From positions 291,721 through 355,720 of the forward strand of contig NZ_JACOFT010000005.1 of the NCBI RefSeq assembly GCF_014699135.1: 64,000 nucleotides of DNA, in the 5' to 3' direction. The position numbers and the translations under genes were made by a program. This DNA comes from Cognatundibacterium aquatile (GTDB taxonomy: Bacteria > Pseudomonadota > Gammaproteobacteria > Burkholderiales > Burkholderiaceae_D). Within the stretch, counting starts at the first letter, position 1. Each line of letters begins with the position of its first letter. The notes under the pieces were generated by a model. It ran no database searches. It was given only the letters and a program-made list of their open reading frames with translations, and was not told the origin of the DNA. Shown here piece by piece: positions 27,573-36,423 of this stretch.

Positions 27573-28328
27573 TTATCCGACCGTTTTTACTGATGATACT
27601 TCAATACTGTCACCAATCAGCCTTACTTGTGCGGGATGTTGTGCCTGCAAATCCGGGAAGCCATTTTCAAATGTCCGGTAGATGCCGGCAATCGACACCA
27701 GTTCCGGTTCCATTTGCAGAGCAAAAATTCTTGCTTCCGTATTGCCGGTAGCGCCAGCTAATGCGCGTCCGCGCAGCGTAGAGTAAATATGGATGCTGCC
27801 GTCGGCGATAACTTCCGCGCCGTTATTGACTGAGGCTGTAATAATCAGGTCTGCGCCGCGGGCATAAATACGCTGACCAGCGCGTACTGGCGTATCGATC
27901 ACCATTGCCGGATTATTGCGGATAATTACTTGTGGTTCAGCTTTTGCTGCCGGTGCCGGTACTTCGGCTTGCGCTGCGATCACTTCTGGTTCGTGGCGTG
28001 GTTTGCTTACCACATCAATACTTAAACCATGTGAACGGATGATCGCATAATCCTCTTCGCGCGCATTGCGAACCGCGACCGGATGCAAGCCATGCGCTTT
28101 GAATAGTGGGATCAGCGCATCCCAGTCAACGGTTTCTGCAGCGATGCTTTCAACGTCAATGACTGCGAATTCATCGTCAAAAAAATCCGGTGAACCAGTG
28201 GTCATTTCCTTTAAGGCAGCTTCCAGCGCAGGAGTGGACGCTTCATGCAGCAATACAGCGACAGCGACAACGGTGGAAATTTTTATTTCTATGGGCTTAC
28301 GCGTCAGACTGTTTTGCATGGCATTCAT
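27573..28328 (-). CDS. minC: Septum site-determining protein MinC
   Basis: The 251-residue product has an N-terminal FtsZ-inhibiting domain. A linker with an alanine/proline-rich run follows, then the C-terminal beta-helix domain (VRAGQRIYARGADLIITASV, GNTEARIFALQMEPELVSIAGIY). It blocks Z-ring formation near the poles together with MinD. A second ATG three codons in is also possible; no strong ribosome site decides. Confidence 0.95.
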   Translation of the reverse strand: MNAMQNSLTRKPIEIKISTVVAVAVLLHEASTPALEAALKEMTTGSPDFFDDEFAVIDVESIAAETVDWDALIPLFKAHGLHPVAVRNAREEDYAIIRSHGLSIDVVSKPRHEPEVIAAQAEVPAPAAKAEPQVIIRNNPAMVIDTPVRAGQRIYARGADLIITASVNNGAEVIADGSIHIYSTLRGRALAGATGNTEARIFALQMEPELVSIAGIYRTFENGFPDLQAQHPAQVRLIGDSIEVSSVKTVG

Positions 28329-28599
28329 CAGAAAAGGAAAGGCAGTCGCCAGCGTATCATTATTTTGTGGTCAGGAAATCATCCGCAGGATATCGATACG
28401 CGTTTCGGCAGGTAAGCTTGATACCTGCTAAAAGGACTCATCCTACCAATTGACAGAAAAGATTGCAAAAATAAGCAAGGTTTTCTTGCGCCAAGCGGCA
28501 AATCCACGACGCTACTCAGTAAAACTTTCCATATGGAAAATTTATGTAACAGACGTAAGCGGATATAAGCAGAAATCATCTCTATTGATGAAACGAGAT

Positions 28600-29334
28600 C
28601 TAGAACGCATGCGCAGCATGCAAATTGTCCAGGATTTCTGCTTTTAACGGTGAGAGCGTCGCTTGTGCACGATTTCTTGGTTGTTGAAGCCCGGGACGGA
28701 AGATGGATCTGACATTGCCTGCATCGCGATCCAGCAGAATAATACGGTCGCTCAGATACAGCGCCTCGTCAATATCGTGTGTGACCATGATTATCGTCAG
28801 TCCATGCTCTTGCGCCACGCTGAGCAGCAAATCCTGTAATTTCATGCGGGTGAACGCATCCACCGCAGAAAATGGTTCATCCAGCAGCAGTAACTTCGGG
28901 CGAGAGTACAACCCCCGGGCGATTGCTACGCGTTGTGCCTGTCCGCCAGATAACTGTTTGGGCAGCGCATTTTCATATCCGGACAAGCCGACTTCTGACA
29001 GCAGATGTGACACCGATGAGCGTTCTGTGGCTGATTGCGCCGGGTCGAAGGCAATATTGGCGGCGACGCTCAGCCAAGGAAATAGGCGGGGTTCCTGAAA
29101 TATAAAGCCGATGTCCTGGCTGACACCATATAGCCGCTTACCTTCGAGTTGTATTTGTCCACGGTAATCACGATCAAGCCCGGCAATAATGGAGAGCAAG
29201 GTGCTTTTGCCGCAACCGCTGGCGCCGATCAGGCTGACGATCTCGCCGCGCTGTATCTCGATTTGCAGCGAGCGCAATACCTGGCGGCTGCCGTAGTGTT
29301 TGTCGTCGATACTGATATGCAGGAAATCGCTCAT
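28600..29334 (-). CDS. ssuB: ABC transporter ATPase, SsuB/TauB-like
   Basis: The 244-residue ATPase has Walker A (LIGASGCGKSTLLSIIAG), the signature LSGGQAQRVAIARGL, Walker B (LLLLDEPFSAVD) and the switch histidine (IIMVTHDIDEALYLSDR). The subfamily imports sulfonates, taurine, nitrate or related anions. Its start overlaps the permease stop by four bases. With the next two genes it forms a complete importer, next to sulfur-acquisition enzymes, which favours organosulfur compounds as substrates. Confidence 0.85.
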   Translation of the reverse strand: MSDFLHISIDDKHYGSRQVLRSLQIEIQRGEIVSLIGASGCGKSTLLSIIAGLDRDYRGQIQLEGKRLYGVSQDIGFIFQEPRLFPWLSVAANIAFDPAQSATERSSVSHLLSEVGLSGYENALPKQLSGGQAQRVAIARGLYSRPKLLLLDEPFSAVDAFTRMKLQDLLLSVAQEHGLTIIMVTHDIDEALYLSDRIILLDRDAGNVRSIFRPGLQQPRNRAQATLSPLKAEILDNLHAAHAF

Positions 29335-30167
29335 GCGGAGGTTCCTTCTGCCTGATAAGTATCACGCCAGGTAAGCAGGTGCTGCTCCAGTTGTTGCATA
29401 CCCCAGTCACTGATCTTGCCCAGCAAGGCGAGTAAGGCGATTGCGGCCAGAACAATGTCGGCACGGCTGGTTTCGCGCCCATCGGTCAGCAGATAGCCCA
29501 GCCCCTGACTGGCGGCAATCAATTCAGCGGCGACCATAAACATCCACGCCAGACTCAGTCCGTTACGCAAACCAGTCAGAATCGCCGGCAAGGCGGCCGG
29601 TAGCAAGATGCGGCGCGTCATCGCATAAGGCGTCAGACGATATAGTTTACCCACTTCCGTCAGCCGCCGGTCAACGCCACGAATGCCGGAAACAACGCCC
29701 ATATACACCGGGAAAAAAGCGCCGATCGCGATCAATACTAATTTCGGTGCTTCATCAATACCCAGCCACAACAGCAATAAAGGAACCCATGCCAACGAGG
29801 GAATCGCACGCAATGCCTGAAAGCTGGGATCGAGCAATGCGTCCAGACGTCCGCTGAGCGCAACCATAGAACCGGTGGTGATTGCCAGCGCCGCACCGAT
29901 GACAAATCCCGCTGCAACGCGGGCGCTGCTGACGCCGATGTGGCTGAGCAGGTCATGCTGCCAGAGATAAAAAAGCGTACCAAAAATCTCAGACGGTGCT
30001 GGTAGCAGATTAGACGGAATCAGCGCAAAGCGGACACTGATTTCCGCCAGCAGTAAAACGGTCAGCGGCAACAGCAGGCCCCACAATGCGCGTGGTAACA
30101 CCGGGTTCTTTTTTTGCGCTGCCGGATTTGTGCTGGCAGCAGTCATCGCAATGGCAGACGTGTTCAT
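29331..30167 (-). CDS. ssuC: ABC transporter permease, SsuC/TauC-like
   Basis: The 278-residue membrane protein has five or six hydrophobic segments and the EAA-type loop around GIRGVDRRLTEVGKLYRLTP, RRILLPAALPAILTGLRNGL. It forms the membrane channel of the importer with the ATPase and the binding protein. It lies five bases after the binding-protein gene. Confidence 0.85.
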   Translation of the reverse strand: MNTSAIAMTAASTNPAAQKKNPVLPRALWGLLLPLTVLLLAEISVRFALIPSNLLPAPSEIFGTLFYLWQHDLLSHIGVSSARVAAGFVIGAALAITTGSMVALSGRLDALLDPSFQALRAIPSLAWVPLLLLWLGIDEAPKLVLIAIGAFFPVYMGVVSGIRGVDRRLTEVGKLYRLTPYAMTRRILLPAALPAILTGLRNGLSLAWMFMVAAELIAASQGLGYLLTDGRETSRADIVLAAIALLALLGKISDWGMQQLEQHLLTWRDTYQAEGTSA

Positions 30168-30172
30168 GATGT

Positions 30173-31156
30173 TCAGCTGCGGCTAATCAGTGGTTGGGAA
30201 AAACGCGTATCGATTAGTGCATGAATCACGGCTTTCAGATCGGTGCCTGGTTTGACCAGCCCTTCCTCCAGCAGAATAGGCGCGGCAGTTTCCAAAGCCT
30301 GGATATGTTCATTTGTCGGCAAAGGCTGGCTGAAGTCGCTGCGTAATTTGATTTGCAATAAAGCGACTGGCAACGTGACTTTGGCTTCTTCCGACAATAT
30401 CTTTGCGGCCTCCGATGGATTACTGATAATCCACAGACGTGCTTTTTCATAGGCGCGGATGACACGCGCGACCTCGGTCGGGCGACTGCTTAGGAATTCT
30501 TCGCGCACATTCAAAAAGCCATAGGTGTTGAATGCCACATTACGGTAGATCAGTCTGGAATTCGATTCCAGTTCGCTGGCGGCCATGTGCGGATCCAATC
30601 CTGCCCACGCATCCACTTTACCTTGCTCCAGCGCAGCACGGCCATCGGCGTGTTGCAGGCTGACATGTTCTATGTCGCTACGTTTTAATCCCGCCGTTTT
30701 CAGCGCACGTAACAAAAATAGATAAGGATCGGTGCCCTTGGTAGCCGCTACTTTTTTCCCTTTCAGGTCGGCGAGATTGCGGATGGCAGAGTCTTTCCGC
30801 ACCAGCAGTGCCGTCCATTCGGGGCGTGAAAAAATATACGGCGTCCTGATCGGATTGCCGTTGGCTTTGGCGAGTAAGGCCGCCAAACCGGCACTCGAAC
30901 CGATATCAATACTGTTGGCGTTCAGATATTCGAGCGCTCGATTGCTGCCTGCACTCAGCACCCACTTGATACTGGTACCGTCGGCTTTGAATTCATCTTC
31001 CAGCCAGCCGAAACGACGTAATACCAGACTGGTGGGGGAGTAATACGCATAGTCCAGCCGCAATTCTTTCAGTGGTGTCGCAGCGTGAGCGAATGTCGGT
31101 AATAAAGCTGCGGTTGCAGAAGCGGAAGCAAGTTCGAGGAAATGGCGACGTTTCAT
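30173..31156 (-). CDS. ssuA: ABC transporter substrate-binding protein, SsuA/NrtA-like
   Basis: The 327-residue protein has an N-terminal signal (MKRRHFLELASASATAALLPTFAHAA). The mature part resembles the sulfonate/nitrate/taurine binding family, with LDYAYYSPTSLVLRRFGWLEDEF, GSNRALEYLNANSIDIGSSAG and GKKVAATKGTDPYLFLLRAL. It delivers ligand to the SsuBC-like pair. Exact ligand cannot be read from the sequence. It is followed upstream by the flavin monooxygenase gene. Confidence 0.85.
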   Translation of the reverse strand: MKRRHFLELASASATAALLPTFAHAATPLKELRLDYAYYSPTSLVLRRFGWLEDEFKADGTSIKWVLSAGSNRALEYLNANSIDIGSSAGLAALLAKANGNPIRTPYIFSRPEWTALLVRKDSAIRNLADLKGKKVAATKGTDPYLFLLRALKTAGLKRSDIEHVSLQHADGRAALEQGKVDAWAGLDPHMAASELESNSRLIYRNVAFNTYGFLNVREEFLSSRPTEVARVIRAYEKARLWIISNPSEAAKILSEEAKVTLPVALLQIKLRSDFSQPLPTNEHIQALETAAPILLEEGLVKPGTDLKAVIHALIDTRFSQPLISRS

Positions 31157-31182
31157 GAGGCGCTTTCAAAAAAAAGAAATAA

Positions 31183-32574
31183 TCAGGTTGCAGCTGTAGC
31201 TGCGACCGGGGGCGTGATGCTGACCTGGCGTCCGGCATGATTTTGGGGTAAATAAGGGCCTTTGCCGAAAAGCTGATGTCGCAAGCTGCCGCTGGCATAC
31301 CTGGTCTTGTAGCGTTTGCGGCGCTGTAATTCGGGAACGATCAGATTCACGACATCGCGCATCGTTTCGTGGGCGATGGCAAACGCAAGGTTAAAACCGT
31401 CGATACCTGTTTCATCGACCCAGGCTTCTAACTGGGTGGCGATTTGTTGCGGGTCACCGATGAAGACCGGCCCGCGACCACCGAGCGCAATGAATTCTGC
31501 CGCTTCCCTGACCGTCCATTTTTTTGAAGGATCTGCTGCACTGAACGAGGCCAGCGCCGATCTGCCTGCATCTGACTCGATGTAGTCTATCGTGGCATCG
31601 AGTGGAAATTGTGAAAAGTCGACACCGGTCCAGCCAGACAACAAGGTCAGCGATGCTTCAATATCGAGGTATTGCCGATAATCCAGATATTTGGCTTGCG
31701 CTTCTTTTTCGGTTTCTGCGGTGATGATCAGTGCCTGCGCATAAATCAGAATGTCGGAAGGCTGGCGGCCAGCGGCAACGACCGCCTGCCGAATATCATC
31801 GACATAGCGTTTGACGACTTGTTTGCTGGGGCCGCTGACAAACGTGCATTCAGCATGTCTGGCGGCAAATGCAGTACCGCGCTTGGAAGTGCCAGCCTGA
31901 AACAAGAGTGGCGTTCTTTGTGGTGAAGGTTCGGATAAGTGGATGCCCGGTACTTTGAAATACCGGCCTTCGTGCGCAATCGCATGCACATGTGCCGGGT
32001 CGGCATAAATACCGCGCAATTTGTCGCGCTGAAGCGCTTGCTCATCCCAGCTTTTTTCCCACAATTTATAGACGACCTCCAGATATTCATCTGCCAGGTC
32101 ATAGCGTTCGTCGTGACCGAGTTGCTGCTGCAGACCCAGATTGCGGGCGGCGCTGTCGAGATAGCCAGTGACGATATTCCAACCTATGCGTCCTTCCGTC
32201 AGATGATCGAGTGTCGATAAGCGACGCGCAAACGGATAGGGATGTTCACTGGTTAATGCACATGTCACGCCAAAGCCCAGATGTTTGGTTACGCTCGCCA
32301 TGATGGGCACCAAGGCCAGCGGGTCGTTTAAGGGGATTTGTATCGCATGTTTCAGTGCAGCATCCACCTTGCCCTGAAAGACGTCATACACACCCAGCAC
32401 ATCGGCCAGGAATACGGCGTCAAACAAACCGTATTCCAGTAAGCGTGCGAGCTCGGTCCAATGCCGCGCGCTGGTGTATTGATGGCTTTGATCGCTGGGA
32501 TGTCGCCACAGCCCCGGCGACTGATGGCCGACGGTATTCATCTGAAACGCATTGAAGCGGATGACTTTGCTCAT
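31183..32574 (-). CDS. NtaA/DszA-family FMN-dependent monooxygenase
   Basis: The 463-residue protein belongs to the bacterial luciferase-like group that includes NtaA, SnaA, DszA and DmoA. Landmarks are FNAFQMNTVGHQSPGLWRHP, YGLFDAVFLADVLG, HLGFGVTCALTSEHPYPFARR, GRIGWNIVTGYLDSAARN and LLFQAGTSKRGTAFAARHAE. With FMNH2 and oxygen such enzymes cleave C-N or C-S bonds. Its place between the two importers and near an SfnB/DszC-like enzyme points to organosulfur desulfurisation. The reduced flavin must come from a reductase not seen nearby. Confidence 0.9.
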   Translation of the reverse strand: MSKVIRFNAFQMNTVGHQSPGLWRHPSDQSHQYTSARHWTELARLLEYGLFDAVFLADVLGVYDVFQGKVDAALKHAIQIPLNDPLALVPIMASVTKHLGFGVTCALTSEHPYPFARRLSTLDHLTEGRIGWNIVTGYLDSAARNLGLQQQLGHDERYDLADEYLEVVYKLWEKSWDEQALQRDKLRGIYADPAHVHAIAHEGRYFKVPGIHLSEPSPQRTPLLFQAGTSKRGTAFAARHAECTFVSGPSKQVVKRYVDDIRQAVVAAGRQPSDILIYAQALIITAETEKEAQAKYLDYRQYLDIEASLTLLSGWTGVDFSQFPLDATIDYIESDAGRSALASFSAADPSKKWTVREAAEFIALGGRGPVFIGDPQQIATQLEAWVDETGIDGFNLAFAIAHETMRDVVNLIVPELQRRKRYKTRYASGSLRHQLFGKGPYLPQNHAGRQVSITPPVAATAAT

Positions 32575-32582
32575 GGCCTGAT

Positions 32583-33410
32583 TTATTTTCCGCTGTTTTC
32601 CAGCGCTTGCTGATAATCCGGTTTGGAGAACCCGGCGAAATGTTTATTCGTGACATCCAGAAATTCGCGTGAACGATAAGCGGCTTCCAGATCTTTCACC
32701 CAGGCTTTGCCTTTATCTGCAGTGCGGATCGCGACCAGGTTTTGATAATTGGCAGAGATTTTTTCACGCGCCAGCGCTTCGCTCAGTTTCAAGCCTGACA
32801 CCAGCGCAAAATTGCCATTCACAAACGAGTAATCTGTGTCTTGCAAAGAGCGTGGTAACTGCGCTGCTTCCAGCGGAATCAGTTTGATTTTTTTGATGTT
32901 GTCGGCAATATCTTTTTCTGAGGCACGGATAGGATCGAAATTTGCCCGCAGTTTGATCCATCCTAACTGGTCGAGCAGCACCAGTGCTCTGGCCTGATTG
33001 GTCGGATCATTTGGTAAGGCGACGGTCGTGCCTTCTTTAACTTGGTTCAGTGAAGTATGTTTTTTGCTGTAGATCGCAATCGGAGCCGTGGGGACTTTAA
33101 TCAGCTCGCTTAATGGCAATTTGTTTTCAGTCGAAAACTTGGTCAGATAGATGATGTGTTGAAACGCATTCGCATCGAGCGAGCCTTCGGCGAGTGCAAA
33201 ATTCGGTTGTATATAGTCGTTAAATTCGACGACTTTAACTTTGTATCCCTGCTTTTCCAGTACAGGCTTAATGCCTAATTTCACCTGATCGGCATACGGG
33301 CCTGCGCTTGTACCGATGACTAATTCTTTCGGGTCTTTCGCCAATGCCGGAACGGAAACGGCGAGCGCTAAGCTCGTCAACAGGGTAGTCAGAAGTGTAC
33401 GACGCAGCAT
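32583..33410 (-). CDS. MetQ/NlpA-family substrate-binding protein
   Basis: Starting at 33410 after AAGGAA, the protein has 275 residues and a signal peptide (MLRRTLLTTLLTSLALAVSVPALA). The signal has no lipobox cysteine, unlike classic MetQ lipoproteins. Family landmarks are ELVIGTSAGPYADQVK, DYIQPNFALAEGSLDANAFQH and ALPNDPTNQARALVLLDQLG. It is probably the periplasmic receptor for the MetI/MetN-like pair next to it. Ligand could be methionine or another organosulfur compound. The frame runs 27 codons further upstream through a hexamer repeat, but that is not expected to be coding. Confidence 0.88.
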   Translation of the reverse strand: MLRRTLLTTLLTSLALAVSVPALAKDPKELVIGTSAGPYADQVKLGIKPVLEKQGYKVKVVEFNDYIQPNFALAEGSLDANAFQHIIYLTKFSTENKLPLSELIKVPTAPIAIYSKKHTSLNQVKEGTTVALPNDPTNQARALVLLDQLGWIKLRANFDPIRASEKDIADNIKKIKLIPLEAAQLPRSLQDTDYSFVNGNFALVSGLKLSEALAREKISANYQNLVAIRTADKGKAWVKDLEAAYRSREFLDVTNKHFAGFSKPDYQQALENSGK

Positions 33411-33449
33411 AGAAATTCCTTCAGAAAGTTGAGTATGAAAGTGAATGCA

Positions 33450-33485
33450 GTAAAGGTAAAGGTAACGGTAGCGGTGACGGTAACG
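33450..33485 (+). repeat. Degenerate hexanucleotide tandem repeat between metI- and metQ-like genes
   Basis: Six units in a row fit GTRRMG on the plus strand: GTAAAG twice, then GTAACG, GTAGCG, GTGACG, GTAACG. The array starts next to the metI-like stop (three bases away) and ends 40 bases before the metQ-like start. Confidence 0.75.
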
Positions 33486-33487
33486 AA

Positions 33488-34150
33488 TCAACGATGATCA
33501 ATTTTTCTGGCGATACGGCTGCCGGTGAACTGTATCAACTGCACCAGAACAATCAGAATGGCAACAGTAAAAAACATGACATCGGTCTGAAAGCGGTAGT
33601 AACCGTAGCGGATCGCAAGATCGCCGATGCCACCGCCGCCGACCACGCCAGCAATGGCGGAGTAAGACAGAAAACTGATCGCCAATACGGTCAGGGCGAG
33701 CACCAGACCGGAACGGGCTTCGACCAGCAAGACCCGCCAGACGATCTGAAATTCGGTGGCGCCCATCGCATGGGCGGCTTCGATGACGCCGCGTGGCACT
33801 TCTTTGCAGCTTTGTTCGACCAGCCGCGCGAAATAAGGAATCGCAGCAAACGACAGTGGCACTGCCGCTGCCAGCGGGCCGATGGAGGTGCCGACTAGCC
33901 AGCGTGTGAATGGCACCAGTGCGACCAGCAAAATGATGAAAGGAAATGAGCGTACGGTATTGACCAGCCAGCCTAGCGCCAGTGCGAGGGGGCGATGCTG
34001 TAGCGATTGCCCCTCGCCGACCAGAAACAACAGAATACCGAGTGGCCCGCCGATGATGACGGCGGCTGACAAGCCTATACCCAGCATGGTCAGCGTTTGC
34101 AGCAGAGCCGTTCCGAGTTCAGGTAACAGTGAGATCAGATTTTCAAACAT
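33488..34150 (-). CDS. MetI-family ABC transporter permease
   Basis: Starting at MFENLISLLPELG (34150), the product has 220 residues and five membrane segments. It has the MetI-type loop IPYFARLVEQSCKEVPRGVI, AHAMGATEFQIVWRVLL and GGGGIGDLAIRYGYYRF. The longer frame to 34210 would overlap metN by 68 bases; the shorter start overlaps by eight and has GGAAAG upstream. It forms the channel of the second importer of this cluster. Confidence 0.9.
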   Translation of the reverse strand: MFENLISLLPELGTALLQTLTMLGIGLSAAVIIGGPLGILLFLVGEGQSLQHRPLALALGWLVNTVRSFPFIILLVALVPFTRWLVGTSIGPLAAAVPLSFAAIPYFARLVEQSCKEVPRGVIEAAHAMGATEFQIVWRVLLVEARSGLVLALTVLAISFLSYSAIAGVVGGGGIGDLAIRYGYYRFQTDVMFFTVAILIVLVQLIQFTGSRIARKIDHR

Positions 34151-34940
34151 GGGCAAGATCTTTCCACTGTCCGGCGCTGCTTTCTTCGCGGCTGTAATAC
34201 GCCAGTTCACGTCCTAACGCGGTTTGGCGTGGGATGTCGGTATCGGCCAGCGCAAAGCTTTCAGCGACTTCGCCATCGACGATCACCGCGACATGATTGC
34301 AAATACTGCTGAGGACGGATAATTCATGACTGACGATCACAATCGTGACTCCTAAACGTTGATTAATATCGCGCAAAGTGTCCAGCACTTCGCGTGTTGT
34401 TTCTGCATCGAGAGATGAGGTTGGTTCATCGCACAACAGCACTTGTGGTCTGCTCGCCAGTGCGCGCGCGATTGCAACGCGTTGCTTCTGCCCACCGGAT
34501 AACTGCGCCGGATAGCTGTTGGCTTTATTCGTCAGGCCGACGATATTCAGACATTCCTCTACACGTTCACGGATCTCGTGTTTGCTCAGATGGGTGTGTA
34601 TCTTCAGCGGGAACGCGACGTTGTCGAACACGCTGGCATTTTGTAAAAGATTGAACTGCTGAAAAATCATGCCTATGTTCTGGCGTGCTTCACGCAATTG
34701 TTTTTTGTTGAGTCGCGTCAGTTCGTTACCGGCGACAGTGATGCTGCCCGTGTCTGGCCGCTCCAGTAAATTGAACAGACGCAGCAGCGTCGATTTTCCT
34801 GCGCCGCTTTTTCCTATCAGACCAAAAATATCGCCTTTTGCAATGTCCAGACTGACGTTGTTGACCGCCTGAAAAATGTCGCCGTGCGGCAGCACAAAGG
34901 ATTTGCTGGCAGACTGTATTCGTATGATGTTGTCGCTCAT
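34143..34940 (-). CDS. MetN-family ABC transporter ATPase, short form
   Basis: The 265-residue ATPase has Walker A (LIGKSGAGKSTLLRLFN), signature LSGGQKQRVAIARAL, Walker B (LLCDEPTSSLD) and switch histidine (VIVSHELSVLSSIC). Typical MetN is about 340 residues and has a C-terminal NIL/ACT-like domain that binds methionine and shuts off transport. This protein ends shortly after the ATPase fold, so that sensor is absent. This suggests the importer is not held off by methionine, or serves another sulfur compound. Confidence 0.9.
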   Translation of the reverse strand: MSDNIIRIQSASKSFVLPHGDIFQAVNNVSLDIAKGDIFGLIGKSGAGKSTLLRLFNLLERPDTGSITVAGNELTRLNKKQLREARQNIGMIFQQFNLLQNASVFDNVAFPLKIHTHLSKHEIRERVEECLNIVGLTNKANSYPAQLSGGQKQRVAIARALASRPQVLLCDEPTSSLDAETTREVLDTLRDINQRLGVTIVIVSHELSVLSSICNHVAVIVDGEVAESFALADTDIPRQTALGRELAYYSREESSAGQWKDLAHV

Positions 34941-34953
34941 GATCGGCTCCGTA

Positions 34954-36165
34954 TTACGAATAGGCGGTCGGTTCAGGCACGCTGCCGTTCAGTGCATAGC
35001 GCCCCAGATCACGTAGTTTGTAATCAATCGGGTCGTGCAGGGTATGTACCCGGACATTGCGCCAGAAACGGTCGTAGCCATAGCGGCTGGATGTTGAGCT
35101 GGCTCCGGTCAGTTCAAACATTTGTGAGCTCACCTCAATACCTGCGCGGTGCGCAAGGCATTTTGCTTCTGCGACCGAGATCGCAAGCGCACCTCGCTCT
35201 GTGGCAGTGACCAGCGCCCCTTTTCTGAAAGTGCGCTCCAGTTCTTGTGCCGCCAGATCGGCAAGTGCCGTCGCCGGGCGCAGCAATAACCAGAGTTCAC
35301 CATAACGATGCTGAATGTAAGGGTCTTCTGTGGCGGCGCTGACTCCTGAGGAAAACCAGGCTCTGGCCTTATCCCGCGTGTAGTTGCGGGCGGCATCAAA
35401 CGCACCGGACGCGATGCCCAGATACAGGTTTGCCATCATCAGTTGGGCAATTTGCGAGCGCAGTGTGGCTTGCGCCGTCGGTACTTGTCCCGGCGCCTGC
35501 AACACCAGATCGTCATGCAGGAAGACGTGATCGAAATGCACGTTGCCGCTATCTGTCTGGCGCTGGCCGAAGGCATCCCAGTCTGCCTGTATGCGTATGC
35601 CGGGTTGGGTGCTAGGTATTGCCGCAATCAGCGCGCTTTGCGTTGCTTCATCCCAGGCTGAAATGGTCAGCCAGTCCGAACCCACGGAGCCAGACGAAAA
35701 ACTTTTAATACCGTTGAGCAGATAGCCATTTTGAGTACGGGTTGCAATCGTGCGTTTATCCAGAGGATTCAGCGCATTACCCCAGAATAATTTTTGTGCG
35801 ACGGTGGCGCTGTACAGACGCCGGCGTTGCTGCGCGTTGCCATACAACTCTATGCCTGCAATTTGTAAGTGGTGAAACGCGAACACATGCGCGAGGGCGC
35901 TATCGGCTTTGGCGAGCAATCGTACGATCTGCAAGATCGTTGCCCAGCTCGCGCCCTGACCGCCAAATTCCTCAGGAATGGATAAGGTCAACAAGCCGGA
36001 TTCACGTATCCATGCACGTTCTGTTGCTGCATGACCGCCAGTCTGATCACGTTCGACGGCGCTTTGCGCCAGACGATCAGCCAGGTTGGCGGCGATGGCA
36101 ATCATCTCGTTTTCAGGAGATGAAAAATCGATGGCGTCACTTAATGTTTGTAGTCGTCGGGACAT
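34954..36165 (-). CDS. SfnB/DszC-like acyl-CoA dehydrogenase-fold flavin oxidoreductase
   Basis: The 403-residue protein has the acyl-CoA dehydrogenase fold: N-terminal helices (RIRESGLLTLSIPEEFGGQGASW in part), a beta domain (LNGIKSFSSGSVGSDWLTISAWD) and C-terminal helices (SSQMFELTGASSTSSRYG, YDRFWRNVRVHTLHD). The latter fits the SfnB/DszC/SoxC-like monooxygenases that oxidise sulfur compounds with reduced flavin instead of dehydrogenating acyl-CoA. It is first in the minus-strand sulfur operon, 13 bases before the MetN-like gene, divergent from metY. Confidence 0.88.
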   Translation of the reverse strand: MSRRLQTLSDAIDFSSPENEMIAIAANLADRLAQSAVERDQTGGHAATERAWIRESGLLTLSIPEEFGGQGASWATILQIVRLLAKADSALAHVFAFHHLQIAGIELYGNAQQRRRLYSATVAQKLFWGNALNPLDKRTIATRTQNGYLLNGIKSFSSGSVGSDWLTISAWDEATQSALIAAIPSTQPGIRIQADWDAFGQRQTDSGNVHFDHVFLHDDLVLQAPGQVPTAQATLRSQIAQLMMANLYLGIASGAFDAARNYTRDKARAWFSSGVSAATEDPYIQHRYGELWLLLRPATALADLAAQELERTFRKGALVTATERGALAISVAEAKCLAHRAGIEVSSQMFELTGASSTSSRYGYDRFWRNVRVHTLHDPIDYKLRDLGRYALNGSVPEPTAYS

Positions 36166-36285
36166 GCGAAAACCTGATGGATGAGCAATATGTCAGGCCA
36201 GTATTGCATCTGGTCTTATCGCGGTACACGAAGATATTTCGCCTTGCTTATGCGGAATTTTCCTATGTTGAAAATCAGATGCTGA

Positions 36286-36319
36286 TAGTTGAAATCTGTT
36301 GTTTTTTAATTTTCAACTA
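36286..36319. promoter_or_regulatory. Inverted repeat in the divergent sfnB-like / metY control region
   Basis: TAGTTGAAA (36286-36294) is repeated inverted as TTTCAACTA (36311-36319) around an AT-rich 16-base centre. A further direct half-site-like TATGTTGAAA lies near 36264-36274. The gap lies between two divergent sulfur genes, so this is a good candidate operator for a dimeric regulator. Confidence 0.55.
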
Positions 36320-36423
36320 TAGAAATATGAAATGCTTCCTTGTCAGGTGTTCTGGCGCTTTTTATGATCATCACAGCTTTTTTCAAACCATTTCAAACCA
36401 TCTCAAACGACAGGAAACCATCA

